Virus record (IMG/VR): IMGVR_UViG_3300027754_000167
Coordinates: 1 to 45,295 of that record
Strand: one strand, 5' to 3'
DNA length: 45,295 nt
Origin: a virus
Under the pieces are notes generated by a model, which was not told where the DNA came from, made no database searches, and was given only the letters and a program-made list of their open reading frames with translations. A program made the position numbers and the translations under genes. Of this stretch, positions 7,700-16,703 are shown one piece after another (the stretch's first letter is position 1; each line of letters begins with the position of its first letter).

Positions 7700-10348
7700 T
7701 TATTTCTTGTAAAATTTAGACAAATCAATTGCTGTAGCTCCCTGTCCCGTTGGTGTGTAATTAAATGGTTTAAGATGAATACCACCTGGGTCAGTTTTCA
7801 TAGCCATATCATATGCATAATTTGCTTTATATTGTCTTAATGCTGAATCATATGTCATACCTGTTGCACTTTGATTTGCATTTTTTATAGCCATAGCTCC
7901 TGCAAATTCTCTATCTTTATCCAATTTTAATTGGTCTTGTTGACTTATTACAGGTGTTGTTGGTTTTGATGATATAGGTCTTTCTTTATATTCATTTCCC
8001 TTATTGTTCCCTTCTGTATTTGTATCTTCAACATTATCCCCACTCTTTAATAAATAAGAAGCTTCAATTGTTGTTTTCCAATCATTATCACTTAATTCAT
8101 GTTTAACATTTGTAATTTGAAAATAACCATTTTGATTATATATTTCAGGAATACCATCTACATTAAAATATTCACCACAACTTAATCCAGACATCCCATC
8201 TATTTTTAATGTAATATCTAAAAATGTCAATACGGTTGTTCCATTTTCTTTTTTTGGAATATAATTTTGTATCAATGATGGGTCTGTATATATTAAATGA
8301 TTTAAAGCGGTTTCTGTATTTTGTTTAATATTAGTATTTAGTTTAAATCTTATATAATTTCCTTTTAATACTTCATTTAATTTTTGAACTTCATCTTCGG
8401 TTTCTTCTGGTTTTGGTTCTTTTGTATTTGTTTTTGTAGCTTCTTCTTGTTTTTTATACCATTGTAAATATTCTTTGTTTAATTGTATTCCAACTTTATT
8501 TATACTACAATATCCATCACCATTTGGTAAAAATGATAAATCTGCATAAGAATCCGATTCATTAGTGTTAGTTGTTCTTATATTATCAGTATCACCTGTT
8601 TCTAAAATTTTTAATTTATCATACTCTGCAGCAAACATTGATTGTCCCTGCATTAATTCATCCATTTCCATATTAAATTCAAATTCTCTAACAATTGAAC
8701 CAATTGGCCCTACTTTAAATCTGTAAATTTTTTGTATGTTTTGTTCAAAATTTGCAGTTATATTTTTTAATTTTGTATCTATTATTGTTAATGGTTCTTG
8801 GTTTGGAACATCGTTTACTTTTCCTAATTCCAATTTACATAATCCAAACATATTTAAATTAATTTCTGCTAATAATGCATTTATACAATCAGCTTGTACA
8901 TAAGATTCATTAAATATTTGAGTAAAAATTTCATATTTAATGAATACATTATACAAATTTCCAATGGCCAAATTACCAACTGAAATTGGGTCTCCGTTTT
9001 TAGGATATATCACATCACCTTTTATATTAAATGATTTACCATTTATATGACAATCGTTATATTTATCTGTTTTTAATATGATTTTGTCTTCCGCTTTTGG
9101 TATGTTTGCAACCGTTATAAATGGTAAATATCCAGGTAATATAAACGATGAATTTGTTGACATTATATTTTTATGAGAAGATACTGGTATTAAAGGTATT
9201 TTTTTAGCTTTATCTTCATAGTAAAAAGAATCAATTACTCCTTTTTTATAATTTTGTATAATTTTTGAAGCATCCATAATTTTTAATATAAATTTAAAAG
9301 AAATATATGGGTCTTTTGAAACATTTGTATCTTTTTCATTTTCATTAATTACTCCCCAATTAAATAATTCAGTTCTAAGAAATTCAGTAGGAAAATCTTC
9401 TTTAGTTAATTTACCTAAATTTAAATCCGATGCAATAACATTCAACCATTGTTGATAATCAGTATCAGTAACTAATGAGGCTCTTGATATTTTTCCAGTT
9501 GGTGATGATTGTTTTAATGGAACCCACATTTGTAATTCATTACCGGATGATATCTCTAATTGAATATTAAATGAACCATCGGTATCAGGACTAAATTTAA
9601 AATTTGTTAACTTTCCTGCAAAATAATCGTAATTATAATTTGTAGCTTTTAATATCTCCAAATATCTTTCTTTTGATTGTTTATATGCATTATCATTGTG
9701 TGAAAATATTTCTATAAATCTTTTTTCCCATGCTTTATATCCTTTACCTACAAAAAAATGTTGGTCTATTTGATTATAATACTCACCACGAATATCAGTA
9801 TTATATCCAAATTCTAAAACAATATCCATAGATGGTCTTAAAAAAAACAATTCAAACATTTCTAATTGTTTTAATGTAAATACTCTTACATTTACTTTTG
9901 CTGTTTTTAATGTATTATTATTACCATCACTATCTATGTCTATTGATTCTATAATTGGTGTAGATACTCTTCTATTTTCTTCTCCTTCTACAACTATTGG
10001 TTTTCCATTTAAATCATATCCTGCAATAGTTTGACCTGTTTGATACATATTTTTTATATCAGTAGTATTACTAATAACACATCCATAATATGCATCAGCA
10101 TGATTATCTAATGCACCTGGTGATTTAATAAGGTTTTTAATACTTTTAATTCTGCTTTTTATTTCACCGGATGTTTTTACAACCATAGCTCCGGTACTTA
10201 ATATTGCAAAGGGAGATAGTGTTGAAACATTATTCCAACCTGCTGCAGAACCTGGTGTTTTAACATCTGTCGGTGTATTAGCTAATTCTCTCGCTTCTAA
10301 TTTTTTCCTTACTTCTTCTTTTATTGGAGCTATAAATGGAAATCCCAT
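7700..10348 (-). CDS. Large baseplate hub-like protein (882 aa)
   Basis: An 882-residue protein placed after the LysM-like protein gene, where phages of this kind encode their baseplate hub (T4 gp27/gp5 role). The N-terminal 100 residues are Ala/Ser-rich. Residues about 135-300 contain hub-like strands (STPIIESIDID, TAKVNVRVFTLKQLEMFELFFLRPSMDIVLEFGYN, FNIQLEISSGNELQMWVPL). The middle (about 300-560) is beta-rich and the part near 720-790 reads like a galactosyltransferase-free tail-hub module with FNVDGIPEIYNQNGYFQITNVKHELSDNDWKT, a pattern common in gpD/gp27-type hubs. The C-terminal 100 residues are polar and repetitive. No lysozyme motif is visible. Assignment rests on position, size and these beta-rich patterns. 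Confidence 0.65.
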   Translation of the reverse strand: MGFPFIAPIKEEVRKKLEARELANTPTDVKTPGSAAGWNNVSTLSPFAILSTGAMVVKTSGEIKSRIKSIKNLIKSPGALDNHADAYYGCVISNTTDIKNMYQTGQTIAGYDLNGKPIVVEGEENRRVSTPIIESIDIDSDGNNNTLKTAKVNVRVFTLKQLEMFELFFLRPSMDIVLEFGYNTDIRGEYYNQIDQHFFVGKGYKAWEKRFIEIFSHNDNAYKQSKERYLEILKATNYNYDYFAGKLTNFKFSPDTDGSFNIQLEISSGNELQMWVPLKQSSPTGKISRASLVTDTDYQQWLNVIASDLNLGKLTKEDFPTEFLRTELFNWGVINENEKDTNVSKDPYISFKFILKIMDASKIIQNYKKGVIDSFYYEDKAKKIPLIPVSSHKNIMSTNSSFILPGYLPFITVANIPKAEDKIILKTDKYNDCHINGKSFNIKGDVIYPKNGDPISVGNLAIGNLYNVFIKYEIFTQIFNESYVQADCINALLAEINLNMFGLCKLELGKVNDVPNQEPLTIIDTKLKNITANFEQNIQKIYRFKVGPIGSIVREFEFNMEMDELMQGQSMFAAEYDKLKILETGDTDNIRTTNTNESDSYADLSFLPNGDGYCSINKVGIQLNKEYLQWYKKQEEATKTNTKEPKPEETEDEVQKLNEVLKGNYIRFKLNTNIKQNTETALNHLIYTDPSLIQNYIPKKENGTTVLTFLDITLKIDGMSGLSCGEYFNVDGIPEIYNQNGYFQITNVKHELSDNDWKTTIEASYLLKSGDNVEDTNTEGNNKGNEYKERPISSKPTTPVISQQDQLKLDKDREFAGAMAIKNANQSATGMTYDSALRQYKANYAYDMAMKTDPGGIHLKPFNYTPTGQGATAIDLSKFYKK

Positions 10349-10351
10349 AAC

Positions 10352-10654
10352 TTATTTATTTATTTTTTCTAAATCATTTAATATTTGTGAAACATTTGAT
10401 GGTATTCTCATTTGTATACCAGGTTCAATTGATAAAGATGCGTCATTTAAATTATTTGCGACTGCTATAATCCACCATAAACTTTGGTCATTATAATATT
10501 TACTTGCCAAAATATCCAATCTATCACTTTGTTGTGATATAACATACATATCATTATCGTTTGGTTTTATTTTTGGATATATAACACTACCTAAATATTT
10601 TTTCTTTGTATATTTGTTAGTTAATGTTGTTGAATATTGGTATCTATTTGGCAT
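10352..10654 (-). CDS. LysM-like baseplate protein (gp53-like)
   Basis: The 100-residue protein begins with a basic, Tyr/Thr-rich stretch (PNRYQYSTTLTNKYTKKKYLG) followed by a LysM-type fold: DRLDILASKYYNDQSLWWIIAVANN, then LSIEPGIQMRIPSN. In contractile-tail phages a small LysM-like protein of this sort (T4 gp53 or the P2 gpX type) joins hub and wedge. The gene lies between the tube-cap gene, 13 bases upstream, and the large hub gene, 3 bases downstream, exactly where a baseplate hub adaptor is expected. T4 gp53 itself is about twice as long. Confidence 0.75.
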   Translation of the reverse strand: MPNRYQYSTTLTNKYTKKKYLGSVIYPKIKPNDNDMYVISQQSDRLDILASKYYNDQSLWWIIAVANNLNDASLSIEPGIQMRIPSNVSQILNDLEKINK

Positions 10655-10667
10655 AAATTATTTTTTA

Positions 10668-12230
10668 TTATAAACCAGATGTTATTGGATTTTTGTATAT
10701 TATACCTTTTCTTAAATCTTTTTCAATTTCAAATGTTGTATCTTTAATTGTCGTTGATTTTGAAAATAATGAATGGTCAAGTCCATTTTTATCTATTTTT
10801 GATGTTGAACGTGTTACTTTTTTATTAACTTTTTTAGCGGTATTAGTTGGTTTTGGTGGTTCATCTTTTTTAGTCTCTTGGCCAGTCTCAAGTGGTTTTA
10901 ATGGGTCGGACTTTTTTTGTGTTAATTCTTCTGTTTCTAATATATTATAATTTCCATAATTACTCATATCTTCCAATCCGTCAAAATTATATCTATATCT
11001 TGTTATATTATCTTTAAACTCAGTTTTATGATTTTCAATGATTTTCATACTAATACTTACTGTAACTACGGATGGGTACATTGTTGTATGTCCATATGAA
11101 GAAAAATCAGCAAAGACTTCATGTGCTTCTATTGTTGGCCAAGTAATATTATCATCAACTGTAAAACTTAATGTTTCAATAAATCCAAACATATTTTTAT
11201 ACATATCTCCAATTGATAAATAAAATAAATTTGGAGAAAATGCATATTGTGATGAAGGGCCATTATCCTTTCCGTCTTTATAAGTAAATTGTGCAATATG
11301 TTCATATGGAAATGCTAATGATTTTAAATAATTTATTTTTTTAATCATTGTACCCTTTTCACCAATACCTGTATAATATAATTGTAAATTAAATGTTAAA
11401 GTTCTTTCTACTCCCTGATATCTATAAGTTTTAAATGGAGACCCTAAATATTTAAAATTAGTCCATTCAGGTGTAACATCTTCTGATATACCACTTATAG
11501 TTCCTACAAATGGAATTGTTTCGTTATTTCCTAATTTTTTAAATGTAATTAATAATTGATTTAGAGGGATGTTATCATAAATACTTTTGTCAGATGATTT
11601 TTCTAGTTTATTATATTCTTCATTACTTTTATCCCAACTTTTAAAACCATCAGCTCTTTTTTCAATTCCAGTTACAACCCAACTTTTAGGGCCATTTTGT
11701 TCTTGTAAACTATATGTTTCATGGAATCCTGAAAATGTTTTGGTTTCAGCTAAAGTTTGTCCATTTATAGTAGTTTGATATTTCTGACCATATGGTGAAC
11801 CCTTTGTAGGATTTTTATCTTTTAATCCTTTTAATAAATCAATACCAATTTCTGCAATTGTTCCTAATGGATTTGATGCACCTTCTTTTATTTTACCAAG
11901 TATAGAAGCTCCTGCAGGTGATTGTTTTACAAAGTAATTTGTTTTTGCATCTACGGCAGTTCTTAAATTTGCAGGTGTTTTAAATAAAGATATTGGTTTG
12001 GCTAAAAAAGAATTATTTTTAAATATTGTATCAGATGGTCTATTTGCTGAACCACCTACTGCACCTGCAATTTGATTACCTATTAAGTCACCTAATGAAT
12101 TTGGAGATGATAAAAGTAATGCTGCACCTCTTGGTGGATTGATTAAACCTCTGGTATCAATTCTAATAGCATCGGATTTACCATAGAGTTCTTTCTTTTG
12201 ATTTTTGAATAAGTCGGATATTGTTGGCAT
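10668..12230 (-). CDS. Baseplate tail-tube junction protein (gp48/gp54-like)
   Basis: A 520-residue protein following the tape measure gene. The N-terminal part is Gly/Ala/Ser-rich with GNQIAGAVGGSANRPSD. The core (about residues 195-400) is beta-rich: LNQLLITFKKLGNNETIPFVGTISGISED, FKYLGSPFKTYRYQGVERTLTFNLQLYY, FYLSIGDMYKNMFGFIETLSFTVDD, PSVVTVSISMKIIENH. These are typical of tube-like proteins that start tail-tube polymerisation on the hub. The C-terminal 100 residues are Lys/Thr-rich and probably flexible. A late-type motif at 12249-12257 precedes the gene, so the baseplate hub genes form their own unit. Exact equivalence to gp48 or gp54 is not certain. Confidence 0.7.
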   Translation of the reverse strand: MPTISDLFKNQKKELYGKSDAIRIDTRGLINPPRGAALLLSSPNSLGDLIGNQIAGAVGGSANRPSDTIFKNNSFLAKPISLFKTPANLRTAVDAKTNYFVKQSPAGASILGKIKEGASNPLGTIAEIGIDLLKGLKDKNPTKGSPYGQKYQTTINGQTLAETKTFSGFHETYSLQEQNGPKSWVVTGIEKRADGFKSWDKSNEEYNKLEKSSDKSIYDNIPLNQLLITFKKLGNNETIPFVGTISGISEDVTPEWTNFKYLGSPFKTYRYQGVERTLTFNLQLYYTGIGEKGTMIKKINYLKSLAFPYEHIAQFTYKDGKDNGPSSQYAFSPNLFYLSIGDMYKNMFGFIETLSFTVDDNITWPTIEAHEVFADFSSYGHTTMYPSVVTVSISMKIIENHKTEFKDNITRYRYNFDGLEDMSNYGNYNILETEELTQKKSDPLKPLETGQETKKDEPPKPTNTAKKVNKKVTRSTSKIDKNGLDHSLFSKSTTIKDTTFEIEKDLRKGIIYKNPITSGL

Positions 12231-12248
12231 CGGTGGATATCTATTTAG

Positions 12249-12257
12249 TATAAATAT
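12249..12257 (-). promoter_or_regulatory. Late-type motif ATATTTATA
   Basis: Exact copy 18 bases upstream of the ATG at 12230, in the 53-base gap after the tape measure gene. Confidence 0.5.
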
Positions 12258-12283
12258 CTTATATAAAAATTATTATTATTTTC

Positions 12284-15256
12284 TTATGTAGTAGGTCGTC
12301 TTGCTGATACAGTACGTGTATCCTTAGTTCTTGAGATACCAAATTGTTTTCTCGATGTTGATTGTAAAGCTTCTAGAACCTTTTTACCATCAACATTCAC
12401 TGCCAAATATTTTTCTTCATCTAATAGTCCATATAATAGTGTGTTGGCTAATCCTAATTGAGCAACCATTTCTTCTTGTAATTTAACAGAATACATAGAA
12501 TCACTTAATAGTAAACCAGCATTTATAGCCTCGTCTATTTGTGCATCAGTTAATAGTAATTCAACTTTTTCTTGTGATTCCACTACCGGTTCGTTTGCAC
12601 CTGTTATTGAATCTGCGATTGAAGTGGCTGCCATATACCCAAGCATACCTCCAATAATAGTTCCTACAACAGGCACAACACTACCCGCTGTGGCTCCAAT
12701 TGCAGCGGCTGCCAGTGCACTACCGGCTATTCCACCAAGAGCTCCAGCACCAGCTCCTGCTGTGGCTTGGGTGGTCGTTTGTCCTGCATCTTTTCTTTCA
12801 TTATATTCATATGCAGCAAATAATGCGGTTAATATACCACCTTTACCTTTTAATGAACTCATTACATTTGAACCAACACGTGCACCATATCCAGGTTTTA
12901 CTGCTGAAAGTATCGATGGACTTGCTGCTGTTGTTGCTCCTAAAAGTGGTGATGCACTTCCTGCTATTGCCGGTGCACCCGCTGCTAACCCTTGTCTTGC
13001 TGCCAGTATTGCGGCTGCTTGTGTACTTCCAGGTGCATACATTACTCCATTTTTAGCTGCAACCCAACCTAGGTTTGCTTTAAATGCGTCTGCAGTTGCT
13101 CTAGATACAAATTTACCTGCCGAATTGTGTACCATATTTTGGCCAACTAACTTTAATCCGGCAAATTGACTGCCTGCAGTAGCTGCAGTTGTAGCACCTA
13201 CTTTTGCTGCCGTAGTAGCAATTCCTGCATTTGTAAGTGCAGTAGTCAATGCCTTACTTAATATTTTTGGGCCTACCCTATACATTACAGCAGCACCGAT
13301 TAACATAGGTATTGCTGCACCAAAACCGGTAGCTACCGATTTCATCATCTCCGTTCTATTCAACGAATTCATTAAATCTTTAAGTCCTTGTGTATTATTT
13401 TCTATCGCAGTTTGTCTTGCTTTTTCAGCGTCAGATTCTAATAATGTTTTTTGTACATCTATCATTGCAGCTGCAACTGCTGAACCTATTGCTTTTGCAG
13501 ATTCGGCTGCATTTTTAGTTAATATAAATTGTTTATTTCCTACTTTTACTTTTTCACCCTCCAATTCACCTCCTGTTCTACCTGTTCTTGTTGCTATTTT
13601 TTGTAATGAATTTAAATCTAATCCACCAGTTGCATTTTTAAGTGCTTCTTGTTGAAATAGATTCATTTTTGATGGGTCTAATCCTTGTGCTTTTAATGCT
13701 TTTATTGCATCTTCCGTTCTACCTGCTGCAAATAATGCTCTAACTTGTGATAAATCAACTCTTCTACCCAACATTGCTGATAAAGACATTTCGGCTTTAA
13801 TACTATCTTTGTAGTTTAAAACCATATTTTTACCTGCATTTGCAATATCGGTAAATTTGGTTCCTAATGATGCTGCAAATGTTGCTGCTTTTGCTAATGC
13901 GGCCGGTGATTTAAGTTGGTATGATAATGCGTCCTTTGAAGCCTCTGCAACATCTTCCATCAATGCTCCCAAATTAACATTGGCTTGTTTTGCCATTGTT
14001 CTTAGACCTTCTTCTAAGTTTATTGCTGTTTCTGCAGATACATTACCTAACCTCATAAAAGTATCTGTGATAGATGCAATACCTTCCGATGTTTGACCTG
14101 TTCTAGCTGCTAATATTGCCATATCTGCTCCGAATTCACCACTTACATTTGAACCCATTGTAGAGGATGCATCTTTCATAGCCGTTGCAATTGTTTCTGC
14201 AGCGATTCCGGCCATTTGTAATTGTGCTGCACCATATCCAACACCACCTAATTTTTCACCAAATAATGCCGTTTTAGATGCTGCTTCAAATTCAATACCC
14301 ATTTGAGTTACTGTATTTGAAAAATCTAGTATTGCACTTTCTTTTACAAAATTTCTACCACCAAATATACCTAAAGTTACTTGTTGATTTATTGCATCAA
14401 TTTGTCCTTTTAAACCTGCAAGCTTTTTATCATAACTTGCAATTGTTCCTAATTTATCACCAACAAATCCTAAATCATATGCCATTTTTCCAAGTGCCGC
14501 ACCTAATGCTGCAAATGCTAATGCTAATCCCATACCACCTTCTGCAGCTGCTTTAATAACACCACCCAATTCATTCATAGCCGGAATACCGGTTGATGCT
14601 GCAGTCTCTAATGCAAACCCCATCCCCTCCAAATTCTTTTTACTTTTTTCAGCGGCATCTGCAAATGCTTTTAGTCTTTCTTTTTCATTTTCAAGTGTTC
14701 TTTTTACTACCTGTGCACTTCTCAATTGTGCAGCAGTCATTCCCTCCATTTGACCCTTCAATCTATCAAGCTGTTCTTCCATATCTTCATACCCATCTAA
14801 TATAGCTTGATTATATTGTGATTGTGTTATTTGTTGTTTAACTAATTTTTTTGTATTAACTGCTATTGCATTTCCTAAACCTTTATATGCATCTGTTGTT
14901 TTAACTACTTGTTTTTTGAAATTTGTTGCACCAGATAAAGCCGGGCCACTCATCACATCTGATATTGATTTCATAGATACCGACATTCCATCGGAAAGTG
15001 AATTCATTGCCTGAAATAACTTATTAGATTTACCTACAAATACACCCAAACTTTGTACACCTGATGAAAAATCATCAATATTTGCAATTGATTTTTTTAA
15101 ATTACTATTTATTTTATCAATTGCATCTTGTATCTTCTTTAAGGATTCAGCTGATTTACCTTCAGATATGCCTTTGGCCAATTGCTCTTCTAAATCTTCC
15201 AATCGTCTATCCGAACCAGACCCTTTACCTTTTGAATATGTTTTACTTCTAGCCAA
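12284..15256 (-). CDS. Tape measure protein
   Basis: The 990-residue product has the features of a tail tape measure protein, which sets tail length and is ejected ahead of the DNA. It has a charged, coiled-coil-prone N-terminal region (about 15-220, with LEDLEEQLAKGI, AQVVKRTLENEKERLKAFADAAEKSKK), Ala/Gly-rich hydrophobic segments near residue 240 (LALAFAALGAALGKMAY), near 650 (AIPMLIGAAVMY) and near 840-885 (IAGSALAAAAIGATAG, VVPVVGTIIGGMLGYM). The position, after the tail-chaperone pair and before the tube-cap gene, is canonical. The start appears to be TTG at 15254-15256, because no upstream ATG fits between it and the preceding stop. A member of the same class in T4 is gp29 (about 590 aa), so this tail may be longer. 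Confidence 0.88.
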   Translation of the reverse strand: MARSKTYSKGKGSGSDRRLEDLEEQLAKGISEGKSAESLKKIQDAIDKINSNLKKSIANIDDFSSGVQSLGVFVGKSNKLFQAMNSLSDGMSVSMKSISDVMSGPALSGATNFKKQVVKTTDAYKGLGNAIAVNTKKLVKQQITQSQYNQAILDGYEDMEEQLDRLKGQMEGMTAAQLRSAQVVKRTLENEKERLKAFADAAEKSKKNLEGMGFALETAASTGIPAMNELGGVIKAAAEGGMGLALAFAALGAALGKMAYDLGFVGDKLGTIASYDKKLAGLKGQIDAINQQVTLGIFGGRNFVKESAILDFSNTVTQMGIEFEAASKTALFGEKLGGVGYGAAQLQMAGIAAETIATAMKDASSTMGSNVSGEFGADMAILAARTGQTSEGIASITDTFMRLGNVSAETAINLEEGLRTMAKQANVNLGALMEDVAEASKDALSYQLKSPAALAKAATFAASLGTKFTDIANAGKNMVLNYKDSIKAEMSLSAMLGRRVDLSQVRALFAAGRTEDAIKALKAQGLDPSKMNLFQQEALKNATGGLDLNSLQKIATRTGRTGGELEGEKVKVGNKQFILTKNAAESAKAIGSAVAAAMIDVQKTLLESDAEKARQTAIENNTQGLKDLMNSLNRTEMMKSVATGFGAAIPMLIGAAVMYRVGPKILSKALTTALTNAGIATTAAKVGATTAATAGSQFAGLKLVGQNMVHNSAGKFVSRATADAFKANLGWVAAKNGVMYAPGSTQAAAILAARQGLAAGAPAIAGSASPLLGATTAASPSILSAVKPGYGARVGSNVMSSLKGKGGILTALFAAYEYNERKDAGQTTTQATAGAGAGALGGIAGSALAAAAIGATAGSVVPVVGTIIGGMLGYMAATSIADSITGANEPVVESQEKVELLLTDAQIDEAINAGLLLSDSMYSVKLQEEMVAQLGLANTLLYGLLDEEKYLAVNVDGKKVLEALQSTSRKQFGISRTKDTRTVSARRPTT

Positions 15257-15267
15257 TTGTAATTAAA

Positions 15268-15528
15268 TTAGGCGTTTTTTAATCCGTATTTTTTTATCAT
15301 TGCATCTATGTGACTAGTGTCTAATCCCAATGATTGTAAATCTCTTTTTTGTTGTTGCATACTTTTTGACAACTTATCATCATAATCAGACCATACATCT
15401 GCTAAATCAGGGTCAGCTTTACGAAGTTTCTGAAGCCATTGACTTTCTCTTCCGTCAGCTTTCGCTTGGAAAAAACTTTTGAAAAAATCCATTAAACCGG
15501 CTTCTCTAACTAATATTTTTTTACGCAT
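15268..15528 (-). CDS. Small virion-gene-cluster protein (86 aa)
   Basis: An 86-residue helical protein of unknown role. It starts MRKKILVREAGLMDFFKSFF, then an Ala/Lys/Asp-rich stretch with SQWLQKLRKADPDLADVWSDYDDKL, and a Gln-rich helix ending in IKKYGLKNA. V7-R8-E9|A10 is a weaker match to the prohead protease site than the LxE sites in the capsid protein, so cleavage is possible but not well supported. It has its own late-type motif at 15547-15555 and sits just before the tape measure gene, which suggests a tail or head minor component. Confidence 0.7.
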   Translation of the reverse strand: MRKKILVREAGLMDFFKSFFQAKADGRESQWLQKLRKADPDLADVWSDYDDKLSKSMQQQKRDLQSLGLDTSHIDAMIKKYGLKNA

Positions 15529-15546
15529 ATGTATTGATTTATCTTA

Positions 15547-15555
15547 TATAAATAT
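15547..15555 (-). promoter_or_regulatory. Late-type motif ATATTTATA
   Basis: Exact copy 18 bases upstream of the ATG at 15528, in the gap between the tail-chaperone second frame and the 86-residue gene. It would also drive the tape measure gene. Confidence 0.5.
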
Positions 15556-15569
15556 AACATTATTTCAAT

Positions 15570-15833
15570 TTACCTCTTTCTAGCTTTAGATGATGGATTA
15601 TTTGATTTATATACCCTTTCTGCTGATTTTTTCTCCTCTTCTTTAGTCTTTAATAATTCTCTAAAGTAGAACTCTCGAAACTTAATAGGCATGGTATATA
15701 GGTCTGTCCAATTGAATCCACCATTTGCATAGTAGAGTAATTGAAATAACTTTTGATGTAATAAAGTAGAATGATTAATCGGCAGGGTAAAAAAAGTCAA
15801 CCCCAAAAGGTATACGAAGTGCCTCCGTTTCAC
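15570..15833 (-). CDS. Second frame of tail assembly chaperone (T-like extension)
   Basis: The frame ends at 15570 and overlaps the preceding 275-residue gene by 59 bases in another frame. The only in-frame starts are a GTG at 15833 with no visible ribosome site and a late internal ATG. The part with conserved-looking sequence begins only after the overlap: LPINHSTLLHQKLFQLLYYANGG, then FNWTDLYTMPIKFREFYFRELLKTKEEE and a basic tail KARKR. This matches the short domain added by programmed frameshifting in tail assembly chaperones (lambda G/GT type), and the place between tube and tape measure genes is the classic one. A run of seven T at 15789-15795 inside the overlap is a plausible slip site. 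The fusion would be about 343 residues. Confidence 0.7.
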   Translation of the reverse strand: MKRRHFVYLLGLTFFTLPINHSTLLHQKLFQLLYYANGGFNWTDLYTMPIKFREFYFRELLKTKEEEKKSAERVYKSNNPSSKARKR

Positions 15834-16602
15834 CCGTAATCAACGATTCATAATCAAATGTTAAATCTAAATCAGGAGTAATTTCAGATATATGTTTTCT
15901 AAGTGCTTTTGAATCTGCTGCTAATAACTGATTTGTAACAAAACTATTTATATATCCAATATCTCTTGTTCCGTTTACTTCAACAATAAGTCTTCTATAT
16001 CTAGTTGTAATTTCGTTACTTTGTTTTAAAGTTTTTTCAGATGCTTCAATATCTCTTGCAATTGCAATCTCATCACCATGTGTCAATAATTTAAACTTAA
16101 TTGGTGTTTTTGATTTTGGAAGTATAAATTCGTATTCGTTATCTCTATTTAATTTAGATTCGTCAACTTCTTTTATCTTAATTTTAGATAAGTCAATTGT
16201 AACATTCACCTGTTCGTTATCTGCAGGGTCATTAACTGTTACATCGTATTCAGTACCAAATGCTAATATTCTAGATGAAATTAAGATTGCGTTTTTATCA
16301 CCCAATACCAAATCATTAATATTTACTCCTGGTTCAACTACTACTGATTCCAATAACTTATCTAAATGAAGTCCTTTACGAATTAAATTTTGATTTGTAA
16401 TAATGTCCTCTTCTTTTGCAGTCATCAATTTGATTGTAACCTCTCCTTTTGATAGAGGATTACTTTCTGCATATACCAATCCTTTTGATGGTAAAGAAAT
16501 AATTTCCGTTGGGAATTGAAATGATTTTTGTGTTTGAGTTGGTTGTGTACCTAATCCTCTTGTAACTTGTTGTTCGACTTGTTGTTCTATGTTTTTTTCC
16601 AT
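15775..16602 (-). CDS. Tail assembly chaperone (G-like; T4 gp26/gp51 region counterpart)
   Basis: A 275-residue protein that follows the tail tube gene. Residues 1-25 are Gln/Thr-rich; from about 27 the pattern FPTEIISLPSKGLVYAESNPLSKGEVTIKLMTAKEEDIITNQNLIRKG is typical of phage proteins annotated as baseplate hub assembly or tail chaperone proteins, which bind the substrate tape measure protein. Later segments include DLVLGDKNAILISSRILAFGTEYDVTVNDP and a charged helix RDIEASEKTLKQSNEITTRYRRL. The gene ends in frame with FFYPAD just after the T-run at 15789-15795, where ribosomes may slip into the 15570 frame. A terminator separates it from the tube gene. Confidence 0.75.
   Translation of the reverse strand: MEKNIEQQVEQQVTRGLGTQPTQTQKSFQFPTEIISLPSKGLVYAESNPLSKGEVTIKLMTAKEEDIITNQNLIRKGLHLDKLLESVVVEPGVNINDLVLGDKNAILISSRILAFGTEYDVTVNDPADNEQVNVTIDLSKIKIKEVDESKLNRDNEYEFILPKSKTPIKFKLLTHGDEIAIARDIEASEKTLKQSNEITTRYRRLIVEVNGTRDIGYINSFVTNQLLAADSKALRKHISEITPDLDLTFDYESLITGETEALRIPFGVDFFYPAD
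15789..15795 (-). promoter_or_regulatory. Candidate frameshift site, seven T
   Basis: In frame 0 the coding strand reads GAC TTT TTT TAC. A -2 slip on TTT TTT T keeps Phe pairing and reaches the second frame as does a +1 skip, giving Asp-Phe-Phe-(Phe)-Thr-Leu-Pro. It lies 14 bases before the frame 0 stop. Confidence 0.55.
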
Positions 16603-16654
16603 AATAAAATATAACTTTGTGTTTAATAATATATATACACTTTTTAAAAAAATA

Positions 16655-16681
16655 AAAGGGATACTTTGTGGGTATCCCTTT
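16655..16681 (-). terminator. Rho-independent terminator after the tail tube gene
   Basis: On the minus strand: AAAGGGATAC, a 7-base loop, GTATCCCTTT (perfect 10-base stem), followed by a T-rich tract TTATTTTTT. It lies 23 bases past the stop of the tube gene. Confidence 0.85.
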
Positions 16682-16703
16682 CGTTTATTATTTTTAGTCT
16701 AAA

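Noticed and set aside
12624-13169. 181-codon open frame on the plus strand, rich in Ala and Pro
   Set aside because: It lies wholly antisense to the Ala/Gly-rich end of the tape measure gene; its composition is the mirror of that coding sequence.
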